64,000 bases of DNA, from positions 13,123-77,122 of the forward strand of contig JABZGR010000009.1 of assembly GCA_015259125.1 (NCBI GenBank). Reading direction: 5' to 3'. Both the position numbers and the translations under genes were made by a program. Source of the DNA: Alloprevotella tannerae (GTDB lineage: Bacteria; Bacteroidota; Bacteroidia; Bacteroidales; Bacteroidaceae). Positions 1 to 8,787 of the stretch are shown piece by piece (the stretch's first letter is position 1; every line of letters starts with the position of its first letter). A model generated the notes under the pieces. It had not been told where the DNA came from, did not search any database, and saw only the letters and a program-made list of their open reading frames with translations.

Positions 1-611
1 TAATCAAGTCGTCAGCGCAGGTAAGCGGGTTATTGTGGGCGTAAAATCTTATCATTATGTGTAGGGTGATTGTATGATCTAATTGATTATGTGGGATTTA
101 TCATTTCATACTTAGATTCGGACGATTTGAAAGACCAAGCCTAAGGGATTACTCAAATGGGGCGTGTCGCAGGCAGGGTTAAAGTGCTTTTCACTTTAAC
201 CCTGCCCTGCCAAAAGACTAACCCCAATGGGGCTATGTGTGGCGTGAAACAATGAATCTTCGGCCTACAGCCGGGTCGAAAGAATCGTTGTGGACTATAA
301 ACTGAGGAATAAAAGAGGGGACCTTAAACCGAATTGGGGTTATAAGCTTCATTCCGGTTGTCTCTCAGCTCAGGATACATCAACCAAGCACGCTCGTGGA
401 ATTCAAGGTAAGCTTGTAAATCGCCTGCGTTGTATAAGCAATGAGCTTGCGCAGAAAAAGCCTCTGTTTCTGCTTGTAAGGTATTCTCTAAAATGGCCAT
501 TGCTTATTGTTTTGAAGGCGCTTTGTCTGCTTTATATGCACCATTTTACGTACTCCATTATATCTCTTGGCGCCGCCGAGGGATAGGGCGGCCGGCGATG
601 CGTGCAAAGCA
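1..611. other. Left-edge intergenic region
   Basis: No convincing gene was seen here. Short open frames exist but resemble no family and lack a plausible promoter. The stretch holds one copy of the dispersed palindromic repeat (129-242). A GC-rich inverted repeat near 576-599 could serve as a 3' hairpin for the leftward gene ending at 612. Confidence 0.5.
129..242. repeat. Dispersed palindromic repeat, family A, copy 1
   Basis: This element has the family architecture. It starts with an AGACCAA..CCTAAGG half-site, continues with GGCAGGGTTAA, a short variable loop and TTAACCCTGCC, and ends with a GACTAACCCCxATGGGG half-site. The central arms are perfectly complementary, so the element can fold into a hairpin. 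About 16 further copies lie at 38.5-40.6, 49.1-50.1 and 57.4-58.6 kb, all between genes. Confidence 0.85.
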
Positions 612-1175
612 TCAGGGAAGGTGGATGAGGGTAGCGCTGCCTTTGACGGCGTAGACGCCCTCGCAGATCGCTGCATCGTGGCGCGCAAGAGGGGTGTCGT
701 CGATCAAGCAGTCGGTGAGGGCGAAAAGGATCGTCCGGCCGTTTGGCAGGGTAGAGCAGTTGTCGAGTGCTATGCGCGCCGTGATGGGTAAGTCGCGGCG
801 GACAATTACGTTGAAGTCTACCGCGCCCGGCGTGTTGCGAGAGCGCATAGGTTGCGCACCATCAAACTCAAATAGGTCAGTAGCAGATAGCTTTACCGCA
901 TTCTCTTCGCCCACAGCTCCATTTTCCGCTGCCGATTGCGACTCGGATGCGCCCGGATAGAGTACGATCTCTCCATTCAAAGGCATAAGATAGCGCCGAT
1001 AACCCGTGAAGTCGGAAAAATTGCTCTCCGGCGTATCGATGACTGCTGAAGAAATACGGAGGTCAAAGTTGCGCGCGGCGAGACTTGCCGTCGCCGGAAA
1101 AATGCAGATCTCGCGGGTTATGCCGCCTGACCACTGCGTCGTTTTGTAAGTTGCTTGACGAATAATCTGTATCAT
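612..1175 (-). CDS. HutD/Ves family cupin protein
   Basis: A 187-residue protein of the HutD/Ves family, small cupin-like proteins found beside histidine-utilisation genes or, as Ves in E. coli, linked to cold responses; the biochemical role is not settled. The N-terminus carries the family signature WSGGITREI followed by a phenylalanine/proline-rich strand, then R-I-S-S-A and the FSDFTGYRRYLMPLNG segment typical of HutD. No signal peptide is visible, so it is probably cytoplasmic. No hut genes are nearby, so a role in histidine catabolism is not supported by context. It lies 75 bp beyond the SUMF1-domain gene, with a terminator between, so it is probably transcribed separately. Confidence 0.82.
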   Translation of the reverse strand: MIQIIRQATYKTTQWSGGITREICIFPATASLAARNFDLRISSAVIDTPESNFSDFTGYRRYLMPLNGEIVLYPGASESQSAAENGAVGEENAVKLSATDLFEFDGAQPMRSRNTPGAVDFNVIVRRDLPITARIALDNCSTLPNGRTILFALTDCLIDDTPLARHDAAICEGVYAVKGSATLIHLP

Positions 1176-1192
1176 CTTCTTAATATAAAATT

Positions 1193-1219
1193 GGCCGCCG
1201 CAAAGAGCGTGCGGCGGCC
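1193..1219 (-). terminator. Rho-independent terminator of the SUMF1-domain gene
   Basis: A 9-bp GC-only stem (GGCCGCCGC with GCGGCGGCC, loop of 9) is followed on the minus strand by an AATTTTAT tail. It sits just past the stop codon at 1251. Confidence 0.75.
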
Positions 1220-1250
1220 GGTAAAATAGTTTTATGTCATTGTTGAGCGA

Positions 1251-2129
1251 TCAAAGGTCGCGTGCTACGCGGAAACCAACGTTGTCAGCCGTCATTGTCT
1301 TAAAATCGCTGAAGCGGTTTGCACTGCGTGCGAAGCGAGCATCGTGACCCCAGCTTCCGCCTCGCAAGACCATTTCGTTGCCGCTCTCCGGCCCTTTTGG
1401 GTCAGTAACGGGATCCGATGGGTACGCATCGTATACATCAGCGCACCATTCGTAGATATTGCCGTGCATATCGCAGACGCCCCAAGCGTTTTCATTATCT
1501 AATTCGTCGACCTCAGTTGTACGTCCGCGGTAGACGCCTTCAGGATAATCCTTGTAAGGCGCAGAGCCATCGTAGTTAGCTTGATCCGTCGTAATATTAT
1601 CGCCCGTAGAGAACGGCGTCGTAGTGCCTGCACGGCAAGCGTACTCCCATTCCGCCTCGGTGACAAGGCGGCAGCCCGCCCATTCACAGAAGGCTTGCGC
1701 ATCGTTCCAGCTTACGTCGACAACCGGACGCTTGCCGCGACCCCAGTTGAAGTCTTTCGGCTTTTCGCGCCCCGTAGCTTCGCAGAATTTGTCGTATTGT
1801 TCGAATGTAATAGGGTATTTGCTGATGTAAAAGGGCTTAGATAAAGTTACCTTGTGCAGCCCCTCGTCCGGATCGGCTCCATCTTCGCCGGCCGGGCTAC
1901 CCATGTTAAACGTGCCGGCGTCTAATTTAATCCATTTAATCCCGATTGCTTCGGCCGGATCTTGAGGCTTAGTTGCTTCAAAGAAGGTTACATCGGTCAC
2001 ATTCTTTACAGCCATCGTATCCTTCGTACCATTAGAAAGCGTGATGACCATATTCCAATTTTGAGCAAACAAGTTGCTCGCTGCTGCAAGAAAGGCTGCA
2101 GCCGTTAAGAGTAATGATTTTCGTCTCAT
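1251..2129 (-). CDS. Secreted SUMF1 (formylglycine-generating enzyme-like) domain protein
   Basis: A 292-residue protein with a signal peptide (about residues 1-22, ending in NLFAQ), a short beta-rich linker common in Bacteroidales exported proteins, and a SUMF1/FGE-sulfatase fold from about residue 60 to the end. Recognisable blocks are FNMGSP, PVVDVSWNDAQAFCEW, RLVTEAEWEYACRAG, GNIYEWCADVY and LRGGSWGHDARFARSANRF. In true aerobic formylglycine-generating enzymes the copper-binding cysteines lie just after the RGGS motif. Here that stretch reads GSWGHDARFARS and has no cysteine, so catalytic activity is unlikely; a binding or structural role in the periplasm or at the surface is the better inference. 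No sulfatase gene is nearby. Confidence 0.88.
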   Translation of the reverse strand: MRRKSLLLTAAAFLAAASNLFAQNWNMVITLSNGTKDTMAVKNVTDVTFFEATKPQDPAEAIGIKWIKLDAGTFNMGSPAGEDGADPDEGLHKVTLSKPFYISKYPITFEQYDKFCEATGREKPKDFNWGRGKRPVVDVSWNDAQAFCEWAGCRLVTEAEWEYACRAGTTTPFSTGDNITTDQANYDGSAPYKDYPEGVYRGRTTEVDELDNENAWGVCDMHGNIYEWCADVYDAYPSDPVTDPKGPESGNEMVLRGGSWGHDARFARSANRFSDFKTMTADNVGFRVARDL

Positions 2130-2233
2130 CGTAAAATATTTAATATGGTTTTGTTAGGAAATCCATTTTAGGCACACGATTGTTAAGGTCGTTCGCTGCG
2201 TACAGCAAAGGCTAAAGGTGTGATTTTCGGAAG

Positions 2234-2263
2234 TAAAGGTAGAGATATTTTTTATTATACAAA
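2234..2263 (-). promoter_or_regulatory. Promoter for the SUMF1-domain gene
   Basis: On the minus strand a TTTG box (2260-2263) is followed after 18 nt by TACCTTTA (2234-2241). This resembles the Bacteroidetes -33/-7 promoter and gives a leader of about 100 nt. Confidence 0.45.
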
Positions 2264-2392
2264 TATTTTGCAAGTACTTTTTCCTCTTTAACTTGCTTTT
2301 TTCTCTCTTTTTTTGCTGCTGAGGCCTCATCTTTGGCTGAAAAAGGCTGATTACGGGCAGCAAATCAAAGTAAAAAAAATAACGGCCAAAAG

Positions 2393-2423
2393 TTGGCTGC
2401 CTCTAGCCCAATGCCTACCTTTG
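2393..2423 (+). promoter_or_regulatory. Promoter of ssrA
   Basis: TTGG (2393-2396), 19 nt, then TACCTTTG (2416-2423) match the Bacteroidetes sigma-ABfr consensus. The -7 box lies 13 nt before the predicted mature 5' end of tmRNA. Confidence 0.75.
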
Positions 2424-2436
2424 CAGCGCACATTTC

Positions 2437-2834
2437 GGGCCCGACCGGATTTGACAGCGGGACGAGGTGGTGCGTAAGCACGCAGTGCGCCTGAGGGTGG
2501 GCACTTTAATATCGGCCTTCAACAATTTAACTGGCGAAAACAATTATGCTCTCGCTGCTTGATCGAAGTATAGTACATCAAAGCTTTATCCGTTCACGGC
2601 GTGAGCGGACGAGACATCACTCCGAAGCTCTTTTTCCGAAGCTCGCGGGCATAGTGGTGCAGATAAATCGGGAATAGTTGCGATTGGCCTCGCAAGCGCG
2701 ACGAAAATTTAGAGGATAAGGTGGCGTAAGAGTTGCTCTGCACTCAGCGTTGCTCGAAAACAATGGCAGAGATAAGCGTGTAGAAAGCGTATGATTTCCC
2801 CGTTTGGACGAGGGTTCGATCCCCTCCGGGTCCA
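2437..2834 (+). ncRNA. ssrA: tmRNA (transfer-messenger RNA)
   Basis: A 398-nt tmRNA that rescues stalled ribosomes and tags the nascent chain for degradation. The 5' end (GGGCCCG, 2437-2443) pairs over 7 bp with the 3' end (CGGGTCC, 2827-2833), with A2834 as discriminator. A T-arm with GTTCGATCCC precedes it. The tag frame runs from GGC at 2533 to the TGA at 2560-2562 and encodes GENNYALAA, as I recall it for Porphyromonas gingivalis. The CCA end is not encoded. The 5' GACCGGATTTGACAGCGG segment is the usual tRNA-like D-region of Bacteroidetes tmRNA. Confidence 0.96.
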
Positions 2835-2867
2835 CGCCTGCGTCTTTTTGACGTACTCAAGTAGAAA

Positions 2868-2912
2868 AGCACCTGTCAATGACTATTTGTCCAGTTGGCA
2901 GGCGCTTTTTTT
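2868..2912 (+). terminator. ssrA terminator
   Basis: An inverted repeat (AGCACCTGTCAA with TTGGCAGGCGCT, one mismatch and one G-T) is followed by a run of seven T. It lies 34 nt past the tmRNA 3' end. Confidence 0.75.
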
Positions 2913-3013
2913 GTGGGCCGTGTTCCTCTATAATATATAATGTCTTCCGCCTTTTGTGGCGAAGGTTGGCCAGTCGAAGGGTCGGCCGACTCATCCTGAG
3001 AAGCCATAACGGA

Positions 3014-3050
3014 AAAAGCTCCCGCAACCGAGTGGCAGTTGCGAGAGCTT
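3014..3050 (-). terminator. dps terminator
   Basis: On the minus strand AAGCTCTCGCAAC and GTTGCGGGAGCTT form a long stem followed by TTTTT. It is 30 nt beyond the dps stop codon. Confidence 0.85.
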
Positions 3051-3080
3051 GTCTGTTGTCTATGAAAATCTCAGAGAGAT

Positions 3081-3581
3081 TTAGAGTTGGTCCTCTTCCG
3101 GATGTTTGTCCAAGAAAGAAACCAGCATCCAAACGTTCTTCTCTTGTCCAACGAGGAAGTCGTCCATCAGAGCTACCGTAGCGTCATCACTATATTCACC
3201 GGCCAAGTCTACAATCTTGCGTTCTTGTGCAATGAGGTTGCCGAGGTTTTCTAGCACACGGCGTAGGCCATCCTTGCCTTTCAAAGGCAAATTACCATCT
3301 TCTTTAATGTTAGATGTCTTCAAATATTCGCTGAAGCGATTTTCAGGCGTATAACCCAATTGCAAGATGCGTTCTGCGATTTCATCAATCTTTTCTGCCG
3401 CGTCGTTGTAAAGCTCTTCATATTTTGCGTGCAGGGTGAAGAATCCTTTGCCCTTTACGTTCCAGTGGAAGCCGCGGAGGTTCGTGTAGAAGATCTGATA
3501 ATCGGCCAATAATTGTTTGAGAGCAGCCACAACGCTTTCAACTTTTTTTTCATCTAAATGTAGATAATCCAATGTCTTCAT
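3081..3581 (-). CDS. dps: Dps family ferritin-like DNA-binding protein
   Basis: A 166-residue Dps protein, the dodecameric mini-ferritin that oxidises and stores iron with hydrogen peroxide and protects DNA in stress and stationary phase. The inter-subunit ferroxidase ligands are all visible: His39 and His51 (in HWNV and LHAKY) and Asp66 and Glu70 (in DEIAE), with the spacing of the family. Length and start are standard (MKTLDYLHLD). No lysine-rich DNA-binding tail is obvious, so DNA binding is not certain. It is a single-gene transcript with its own promoter and terminator. Confidence 0.95.
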   Translation of the reverse strand: MKTLDYLHLDEKKVESVVAALKQLLADYQIFYTNLRGFHWNVKGKGFFTLHAKYEELYNDAAEKIDEIAERILQLGYTPENRFSEYLKTSNIKEDGNLPLKGKDGLRRVLENLGNLIAQERKIVDLAGEYSDDATVALMDDFLVGQEKNVWMLVSFLDKHPEEDQL

Positions 3582-3640
3582 AAGTTTTATGTTCTAAATT
3601 GTTCTGAGAGAATAGCAGATTTTCCGCTTTCGTTCATCGA

Positions 3641-3672
3641 CAAATATAAGTCAATCAAAAAGAGAATGCAAA
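3641..3672 (-). promoter_or_regulatory. dps promoter
   Basis: On the minus strand TTTG (3669-3672), 20 nt, then TATATTTG (3641-3648), about 60 nt before the dps start codon. No OxyR site was recognised. Confidence 0.6.
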
Positions 3673-4403
3673 TGTTTTGTTGATATTCTGTTTATTATTC
3701 CGATCTTCATCTGCGATTTTATAAAAACTATATGCGCAACATCTGTCGTTGCTATATGAAGATTGCTTTTAGGTGCGTTATTCGGCGACGCATAAAGCGA
3801 GGCGTAACCTATTCCTCTTTTCTTCTTCCGATTTCTTGTGTTCAAATAAACAGAACTGAGGCTGTTTTAGTTTGTGCCGATGCTCTTGGTATATGTTTGC
3901 CCATTCTGTTATCCACGCTGTACTACGCTGAGATGGACGTCTGCGGTAAAACTTTACGTAACACGGCGTGAGAAAGGTCGAATCGGTCGGCTGCACCCCA
4001 TTGTTGGGGCGAGAAAGCTTGTGAGACGAATTAAAGGCACAATTTTTTTCGTGCGAAAAAGAAAAAAGCGCTTTTTCTTGGAAAAAATACCGCCTCAAGC
4101 ACCTTGAAAATGCGTAAAACTTAAACGCAGGTTAGGCGCCGAATACTCGAAAATGATTACCCGTCGCGAAGTGTCGGGAAAAAGAAGTGAGTGACAAGTA
4201 TCGGTAGGCGTCTGTTTATGCTCATTTCTCCGACGCTGCTTTTTGCGCCGATTTGGGTGCGCCTTGAGCGAAGTTTGTACCGGTTTTCCGAACGTTGACT
4301 TTTTCAGAAGAATGGGGAAGAATAAAATCGTTACCCCAAAGCCGAGTCTACTTGCCGGCAAGCGCCTTTGCTTGCAGGGCGGGCGGCCTACTGTATAAAG
4401 CCA
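3673..4403. other. Intergenic stretch without recognised genes
   Basis: About 730 bp, AT-rich on the left. Several short open frames occur on both strands, but none resembles a known family or has a matched promoter. No repeat family was identified here. Confidence 0.5.
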
Positions 4404-4436
4404 GAAAAGGCCGACTTACCAAAAGTCGGCCCTTTT
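4404..4436 (-). terminator. Strong hairpin terminator
   Basis: AAAAGGCCGACTT pairs with AAGTCGGCCCTTTT. The structure is flanked by A and T runs and could work in both directions. Confidence 0.75.
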
Positions 4437-4541
4437 CGGAACATAACAATTTAAATTTTCTACTCAACTCAGAACGATCGTTTCCGCATCTCCCGACGAG
4501 TGGCGTACCGTTTCCACAAAGTAATGTTGTGGTGCTGAATC
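4404..4541 (-). ncRNA. Candidate small RNA (promoter plus terminator, no ORF)
   Basis: A near-consensus promoter on the minus strand (4548-4578) faces a strong terminator hairpin (4404-4436). The roughly 138-nt interval has no convincing reading frame. The same terminator could alternatively serve the barrel-protein gene ending at 4629, but that gene's stop lies upstream of the promoter. No similarity to 6S, SRP RNA or RNase P RNA was recognised. Confidence 0.4.
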
Positions 4542-4547
4542 TGATTG

Positions 4548-4578
4548 CAAAGGTACGCTTGTTGATTATCCGGTGCAA
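4548..4578 (-). promoter_or_regulatory. Minus-strand promoter between genes
   Basis: TTG (4576-4578), 20 nt, then TACCTTTG (4548-4555) on the minus strand. It is one of the best -7 boxes in the window, yet it points away from any CDS start and into the candidate small RNA. Confidence 0.55.
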
Positions 4579-4628
4579 TACCTAAAAATGTGGATTTTTG
4601 GATTTTATCCGGAAAAAAGCGGGATCTT

Positions 4629-5285
4629 TCAGAATTGATACGTGAGTGTGACGAGCGCCGTTACGTTGCGATCGCCCGCCGCATTGAATTTTGTCAGGCC
4701 CAAATCAGTCTCGATACCCAGCGTCAGGTGCGAAGGCAACTGATAGCCTAAGCCTATGGTCAGGCCGCCGTCGAAGCGATGCGTCCCGTGCTCTTTGAAT
4801 GTCTGCGTATCATAATAGAGCTTCCGCGAACCAATCTGCTCCACGTCGCCTCGCGTCGTCTGCTTTCCACCGAGCCCGTAAGCCACATAAGGCCCTGCGG
4901 AAGCCACGATGTAATGCCCGGCTGAGAGGCGAAAGTAATAATTAAAGACGAGCGGGAGTTCGAGATAATTTGCCGTTGTCGTTCGATTTCGGATTCCCAT
5001 TATCGGGTTGCCGTCTTTGTCTACAGCCTGCGAGCCATCGTCCTCACGAAAATAGACCCGCTGATTGTGATTCTTCCAGCCTTTGGCGTAGAATACGAGC
5101 GAGGGCGCGAACGTCAGACTTTGCGATAGCTCAAACTCGACACCCAGTCCGGCCTTAAACGACCCAACAGGCGTTGCATCATTATAATGTGTAGCCACGC
5201 CGCCGCCTATGCGCATTTGGAAGTTTTGCGCCCGCACGCCGGCTGCCGACAAAATCAAAAGTGCTGCTAAGAAAAACCTGCTCAT
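4629..5285 (-). CDS. PorT-like outer membrane beta-barrel protein
   Basis: A 218-residue exported protein with a signal peptide (residues 1-20, ending GVRAQ) and alternating-hydrophobicity strands throughout, ending in LVTLTYQF with a C-terminal phenylalanine as expected for outer-membrane barrels. The fold matches the 8-stranded outer-membrane barrel domain common in Bacteroidetes (PorT/OmpX-like). Motifs such as AGLGVEFEL, YLELPLVFNYYF and GLTIGLGYQL are typical barrel strands. The ligand or partner is unknown. It stands alone, 27 bp downstream of the DEAD-box helicase gene, and may be co-transcribed with it. Confidence 0.8.
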   Translation of the reverse strand: MSRFFLAALLILSAAGVRAQNFQMRIGGGVATHYNDATPVGSFKAGLGVEFELSQSLTFAPSLVFYAKGWKNHNQRVYFREDDGSQAVDKDGNPIMGIRNRTTTANYLELPLVFNYYFRLSAGHYIVASAGPYVAYGLGGKQTTRGDVEQIGSRKLYYDTQTFKEHGTHRFDGGLTIGLGYQLPSHLTLGIETDLGLTKFNAAGDRNVTALVTLTYQF

Positions 5286-5312
5286 AAGCGTAAAGATAAA
5301 GAGATGAAATGC

Positions 5313-7136
5313 CTATTTCTTGTTGTCGTTGTTGAAGAATTGCCGCCAGTCGCTCTGCGTATCCTCGTTTGGCTTGCTGCTTTTACGGCGCTCTCCACGC
5401 GGTGCTTTACGCTCGCTGCGGCGTCCGGCATATTCCTCGCGGGCCGGTTTTCGCTTACGGCCGCGTGCTTTCTCCTCGCCGCCTTCGGGGTTAACCCTGT
5501 CGGCCGCATCTACGACAACGGGGCGGTTGCCTACCTTGACGCGCGCCATTTTTTTGAGTACGATCGGTGCGTCCTCTTCAGGCACTTCAAAGAACGAGCA
5601 ATTGTTGGTCAGATCTATACGCCCGATCTGAATTTTCCCCTTCACGTAGCGATTGATCAGATTGATGATCTCCCGCGCATAGAAGTTGTCGCGCTTACCT
5701 AAGTTGATGAAGAGCCGTGCATAACCCGGGTCGGCCTTGTGCGGGCCGCGCTCGCGCCGCTCTCCGCGGTTGCGCTCTCGGCGCGCCTCCGGCGTGTCGC
5801 CCTTCCCGCCCGGTTGGATGATCTCCGGCGCATTGGCATAATACTTAAGGAAGCGGCCGAAGGCATCGCTCACCAAGCGGCGTATGAGGTCCTCCTTAGA
5901 GAGCCAATCCAATTTGCGGAACACTTCCGGCAAGAACGGAGCAATTTGCGTTTCGTCGACTTCCACGTGCTCCAGGTGGTCCATCACGTGATACAACTGC
6001 TTCGTACAAATTTCCTTCGGTTCGGGAAGTACGCCCACTTCAAATTGTTTGCCGATCGTGCGCTCGATATTGCGTATTTTGCCCTTCTCGCGCAAGTGAA
6101 TGATGGCGATGCTCGTGCCCCGCTTGCCGATGCGCCCCGTTCGACCACTGCGGTGAATGTAATTCTCAATGTCGTCCGGCATCCCGTAATTGATGACGTG
6201 TGTCAAGTCGTCGACGTCCAAGCCGCGCGCCGCCACGTCGGTAGCAATAAGCAGCTGCGTGTTGTGCTGGCGAAACTTCTGCATCGTTATATCTCGCTGC
6301 GCCTGCGAAAGATCGCCGTGGAGCGCCTCCGCATTGTAGCCGTCTTTGATCAAAGCGTCGGCCACTTCCTGCGTCTCCAAGCGCGTGCGACAAAAGATAA
6401 TACCGTAGATCTTCGGATAATAATCGACGATGCGTTTTAGCGCGTGATATTTATCGCGCGCTTGCACAAGATAATACGTATGATTGACGTTTTCGGCCCC
6501 TTCATTGCGCGAACCGACCACGATTTCTTTATGGTCGTGCAGGTAATTGCGGGCTATGCGTTCGATCTCGCGGCTCATCGTCGCGGAGAAGAAGAGCGTA
6601 TTTCGATTTTCCGGAACGCCCGCCAAGATAGCATCGATGCTTTCCGTGAATCCCATATTCAGCATCTCGTCCGCCTCGTCGAGCACCACGTTCTCCACGT
6701 TCTCGAGTTTGGCCACGCCGCGCTCCATCAAGTCGATGAGGCGCCCCGGGGTCGCTACGATTACTTGCGCGCCGCGTTTCAGCGAGCGGATCTGGCTTTC
6801 AATACTCGTACCGCCATAAACAGCCTGCACGTGCAAGCCGTCAATGTAGCGCGAATAGTCTTTCAAGTCATCGGCAATTTGCAGGCAGAGTTCTCGCGTC
6901 GGACTCAGGATCACGGCCTGCGTAGTGCGTTGCGTCGGATCTACCTTTTGCAAAACCGGAAGCCCGTAAGCTGCCGTTTTGCCTGTACCGGTCTGTGCTA
7001 ATGCAATGACATCATTGCCCACTCCCAAAAGATATGGGATTACTTCTTCTTGCACAGGCATCGGGTTCTCATAACCGAGCTCGGCAATGGCGCGTCGAAT
7101 CTCTTCGTTTACGCCTAATTCTTCAAAAGTCTTCAA
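5313..7136 (-). CDS. DEAD-box ATP-dependent RNA helicase (DeaD/CsdA type)
   Basis: A 607-residue RNA helicase that unwinds structured RNA during ribosome assembly and mRNA decay, often cold-induced. The helicase core has the Walker A AQTGTGKT (residues 47-54), PTRELCLQ (79-86), TPGR (129-132), DEAD (153-156), SAT (184-186), ARGLD (303-307) and HRSGRTGR (328-335). A DbpA-like RNA-binding domain follows at about 480-550, with a positively charged, low-complexity tail rich in Arg/Lys/Glu to the end. The C-terminal domain places it with the CsdA/DeaD group rather than RhlE. The start at MKTFEELGVN gives the usual N-terminal Q motif. Confidence 0.94.
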   Translation of the reverse strand: MKTFEELGVNEEIRRAIAELGYENPMPVQEEVIPYLLGVGNDVIALAQTGTGKTAAYGLPVLQKVDPTQRTTQAVILSPTRELCLQIADDLKDYSRYIDGLHVQAVYGGTSIESQIRSLKRGAQVIVATPGRLIDLMERGVAKLENVENVVLDEADEMLNMGFTESIDAILAGVPENRNTLFFSATMSREIERIARNYLHDHKEIVVGSRNEGAENVNHTYYLVQARDKYHALKRIVDYYPKIYGIIFCRTRLETQEVADALIKDGYNAEALHGDLSQAQRDITMQKFRQHNTQLLIATDVAARGLDVDDLTHVINYGMPDDIENYIHRSGRTGRIGKRGTSIAIIHLREKGKIRNIERTIGKQFEVGVLPEPKEICTKQLYHVMDHLEHVEVDETQIAPFLPEVFRKLDWLSKEDLIRRLVSDAFGRFLKYYANAPEIIQPGGKGDTPEARRERNRGERRERGPHKADPGYARLFINLGKRDNFYAREIINLINRYVKGKIQIGRIDLTNNCSFFEVPEEDAPIVLKKMARVKVGNRPVVVDAADRVNPEGGEEKARGRKRKPAREEYAGRRSERKAPRGERRKSSKPNEDTQSDWRQFFNNDNKK

Positions 7137-7386
7137 ATGGAATAATTAACTAATAGTTACGTGCGCAAAGGTACGAAATAATTCCTCAGCCTTTGCACAA
7201 TCTCCGATGAATTGTTTTGTTTTCTAACAGATTGTGACGACTTTCCGCGTTTTTAGTCGTAAAAGTTCCATCTTATGATCACATCAAAAGCACCCGCTAC
7301 TCGCTGTGAAAGTTCCGCCGGTCGGCTCCCGCGGCTCTCGTGCGCCCATTTCCGCGCCGAAGAAGCAAGAAAATGAAGCCAAGACC

Positions 7387-7417
7387 TTGTCCGCCCCGCC
7401 CAAAAGCCGTACCTTTG
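7387..7417 (+). promoter_or_regulatory. Promoter of the DUF2851-thioesterase-dprA operon
   Basis: TTG (7387-7389), 20 nt, then TACCTTTG (7410-7417). The expected transcription start near 7424 favours the ATG at 7445 over the one at 7433. Confidence 0.65.
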
Positions 7418-7444
7418 ACAGATTAACCAAATATGCACACCCTT

Positions 7445-8758
7445 ATGGAGCAACTGCTTCACTACGTATGGCGTCATCGCCTCTTCCCCCTGCGCCTGCT
7501 GACGACGCAAGGCGGAGAGCGCGTTGAGATAATCGACGTTGGTCTCCCCAATCCCCATGATGGCCCCGATTTCTTCAATGCGAAAGTGAAGATTGGCGCT
7601 ACCTATTGGGCCGGCAATGTGGAGATCCACGACCGCGCCTCTGATTGGTTTCACCACGGCCACGACCGCGATCCGCATTATAATAATGTCGTGCTCCACG
7701 TTGTGCGTGAGGCGGACGCTCTCGCGCTGACGCAAGACGGCAAGCGCATTCCGCAGCTCCAACTCGAGGTGCCGACTTACGTGGAGGCCAACTACGCCGC
7801 CCTCTTTGCAGAAGAGAAATACCCGCCCTGCTTCCGCGTCTTGCCCGATCTGACGACGTTGCAGCGCACCTCGTGGCTGGCCGCCTTAGCCGCCGAGCGC
7901 TTGGAGCAGAAGAAGGCGCGCATCGACGACTATTTGCGGCTGACCAATCGTGATTGGGAGCGCTGTTGCTTCGTTGCCTTGGCGCGCAACTTTGGCTTTG
8001 GCGTCAACGCTGAGGCCTTTGAACGCTGGGCGCTCAACATACCGCTCAGCGCTGTCGGTAAGCATCGCGACAACGCTTTCCAAGTCGAAGCCTTCTTCTT
8101 CGGACAAGCCGGTTTGCTCGATCCGCAAGCCACGCCCCAAGAGCGGCAAGACGATTACTTCCGCAGCTTGGCCGACGAATACCGCTTCCTGCGCCACAAG
8201 TTTAGCTTGACGCCCTTGCCCCACGACTTATGGCGCTTTCTCCGGCTACGGCCGCAAAATTTTCCCCATGTGCGCATCGCACAGCTCGTCAACCTTTACC
8301 ATAGCAACCAAGTAAATCTCTCTCGCTTGCTCGAAGCCGCGTCGGCGGCCGACTTGCGCGCGCTGCTCCAAACGTCCGTGACGCCCTATTGGGAGACGCA
8401 TTATACCTTCGGCCTCCCAAGTAAGGCCGGTCGAAAGGCGCTGCAGACGTCCGCCCTCGACCTCCTGTTGATCAATACCGCCGTGCCGCTGCTCTTCGCC
8501 TTTGGGCGCTCCCATCGCGACGAGCGTATGTGTGAGCGGGCTTTGCGCTTGATGGAGTCTATCGCGCCCGAGCGCAACAGCATCGTAAAGGCTTGGGCCG
8601 ATGTCGGACTCAAAGCGCGCTCTGCCGCGGAAAGTCAGGCGCTCCTCCGTCTCAAGCGCGACTATTGTCAGCGCAAGGCCTGCCTCGATTGTCGTTTTGG
8701 CGCGGCTTATTTGCAAATGGGTGCCCCCGATGCTGCGGGCGCTCAGCTTGATCGATGA
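7445..8758 (+). CDS. DUF2851 family protein
   Basis: A 437-residue cytoplasmic protein of the DUF2851 family, widespread and nearly restricted to Bacteroidetes and of unknown function. The family start (MEQLLHYVWRHRLFP) is intact. Diagnostic blocks include GPDFFNAKVKIG, GNVEIHDRASDW, HGHDRDPHYNNVVLHVV and the cysteine-bearing C-terminal segment YCQRKACLDCRFG. An in-frame ATG 12 bp upstream is possible but lies almost on the transcription start. The conserved histidines and aspartates suggest an enzyme, perhaps metal-dependent, but no reaction is known. It is the first gene of a three-gene rightward cluster. Confidence 0.92.
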   Translation: MEQLLHYVWRHRLFPLRLLTTQGGERVEIIDVGLPNPHDGPDFFNAKVKIGATYWAGNVEIHDRASDWFHHGHDRDPHYNNVVLHVVREADALALTQDGKRIPQLQLEVPTYVEANYAALFAEEKYPPCFRVLPDLTTLQRTSWLAALAAERLEQKKARIDDYLRLTNRDWERCCFVALARNFGFGVNAEAFERWALNIPLSAVGKHRDNAFQVEAFFFGQAGLLDPQATPQERQDDYFRSLADEYRFLRHKFSLTPLPHDLWRFLRLRPQNFPHVRIAQLVNLYHSNQVNLSRLLEAASAADLRALLQTSVTPYWETHYTFGLPSKAGRKALQTSALDLLLINTAVPLLFAFGRSHRDERMCERALRLMESIAPERNSIVKAWADVGLKARSAAESQALLRLKRDYCQRKACLDCRFGAAYLQMGAPDAAGAQLDR

Positions 8759-8787
8759 TTTTATCACCTTATATATACGTTTGACGT

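Noticed and set aside
2617..2835. Minus-strand frame (MDPEGIEPSSKRGNH..) over the tmRNA
   Set aside because: It is the antisense of the tmRNA 3' domain, a well-known artefact of annotating T-arms as proteins.
7253..7762. 169-codon minus-strand frame at the start of the DUF2851 gene
   Set aside because: It overlaps the conserved N-terminus of DUF2851 and its promoter; no family match.
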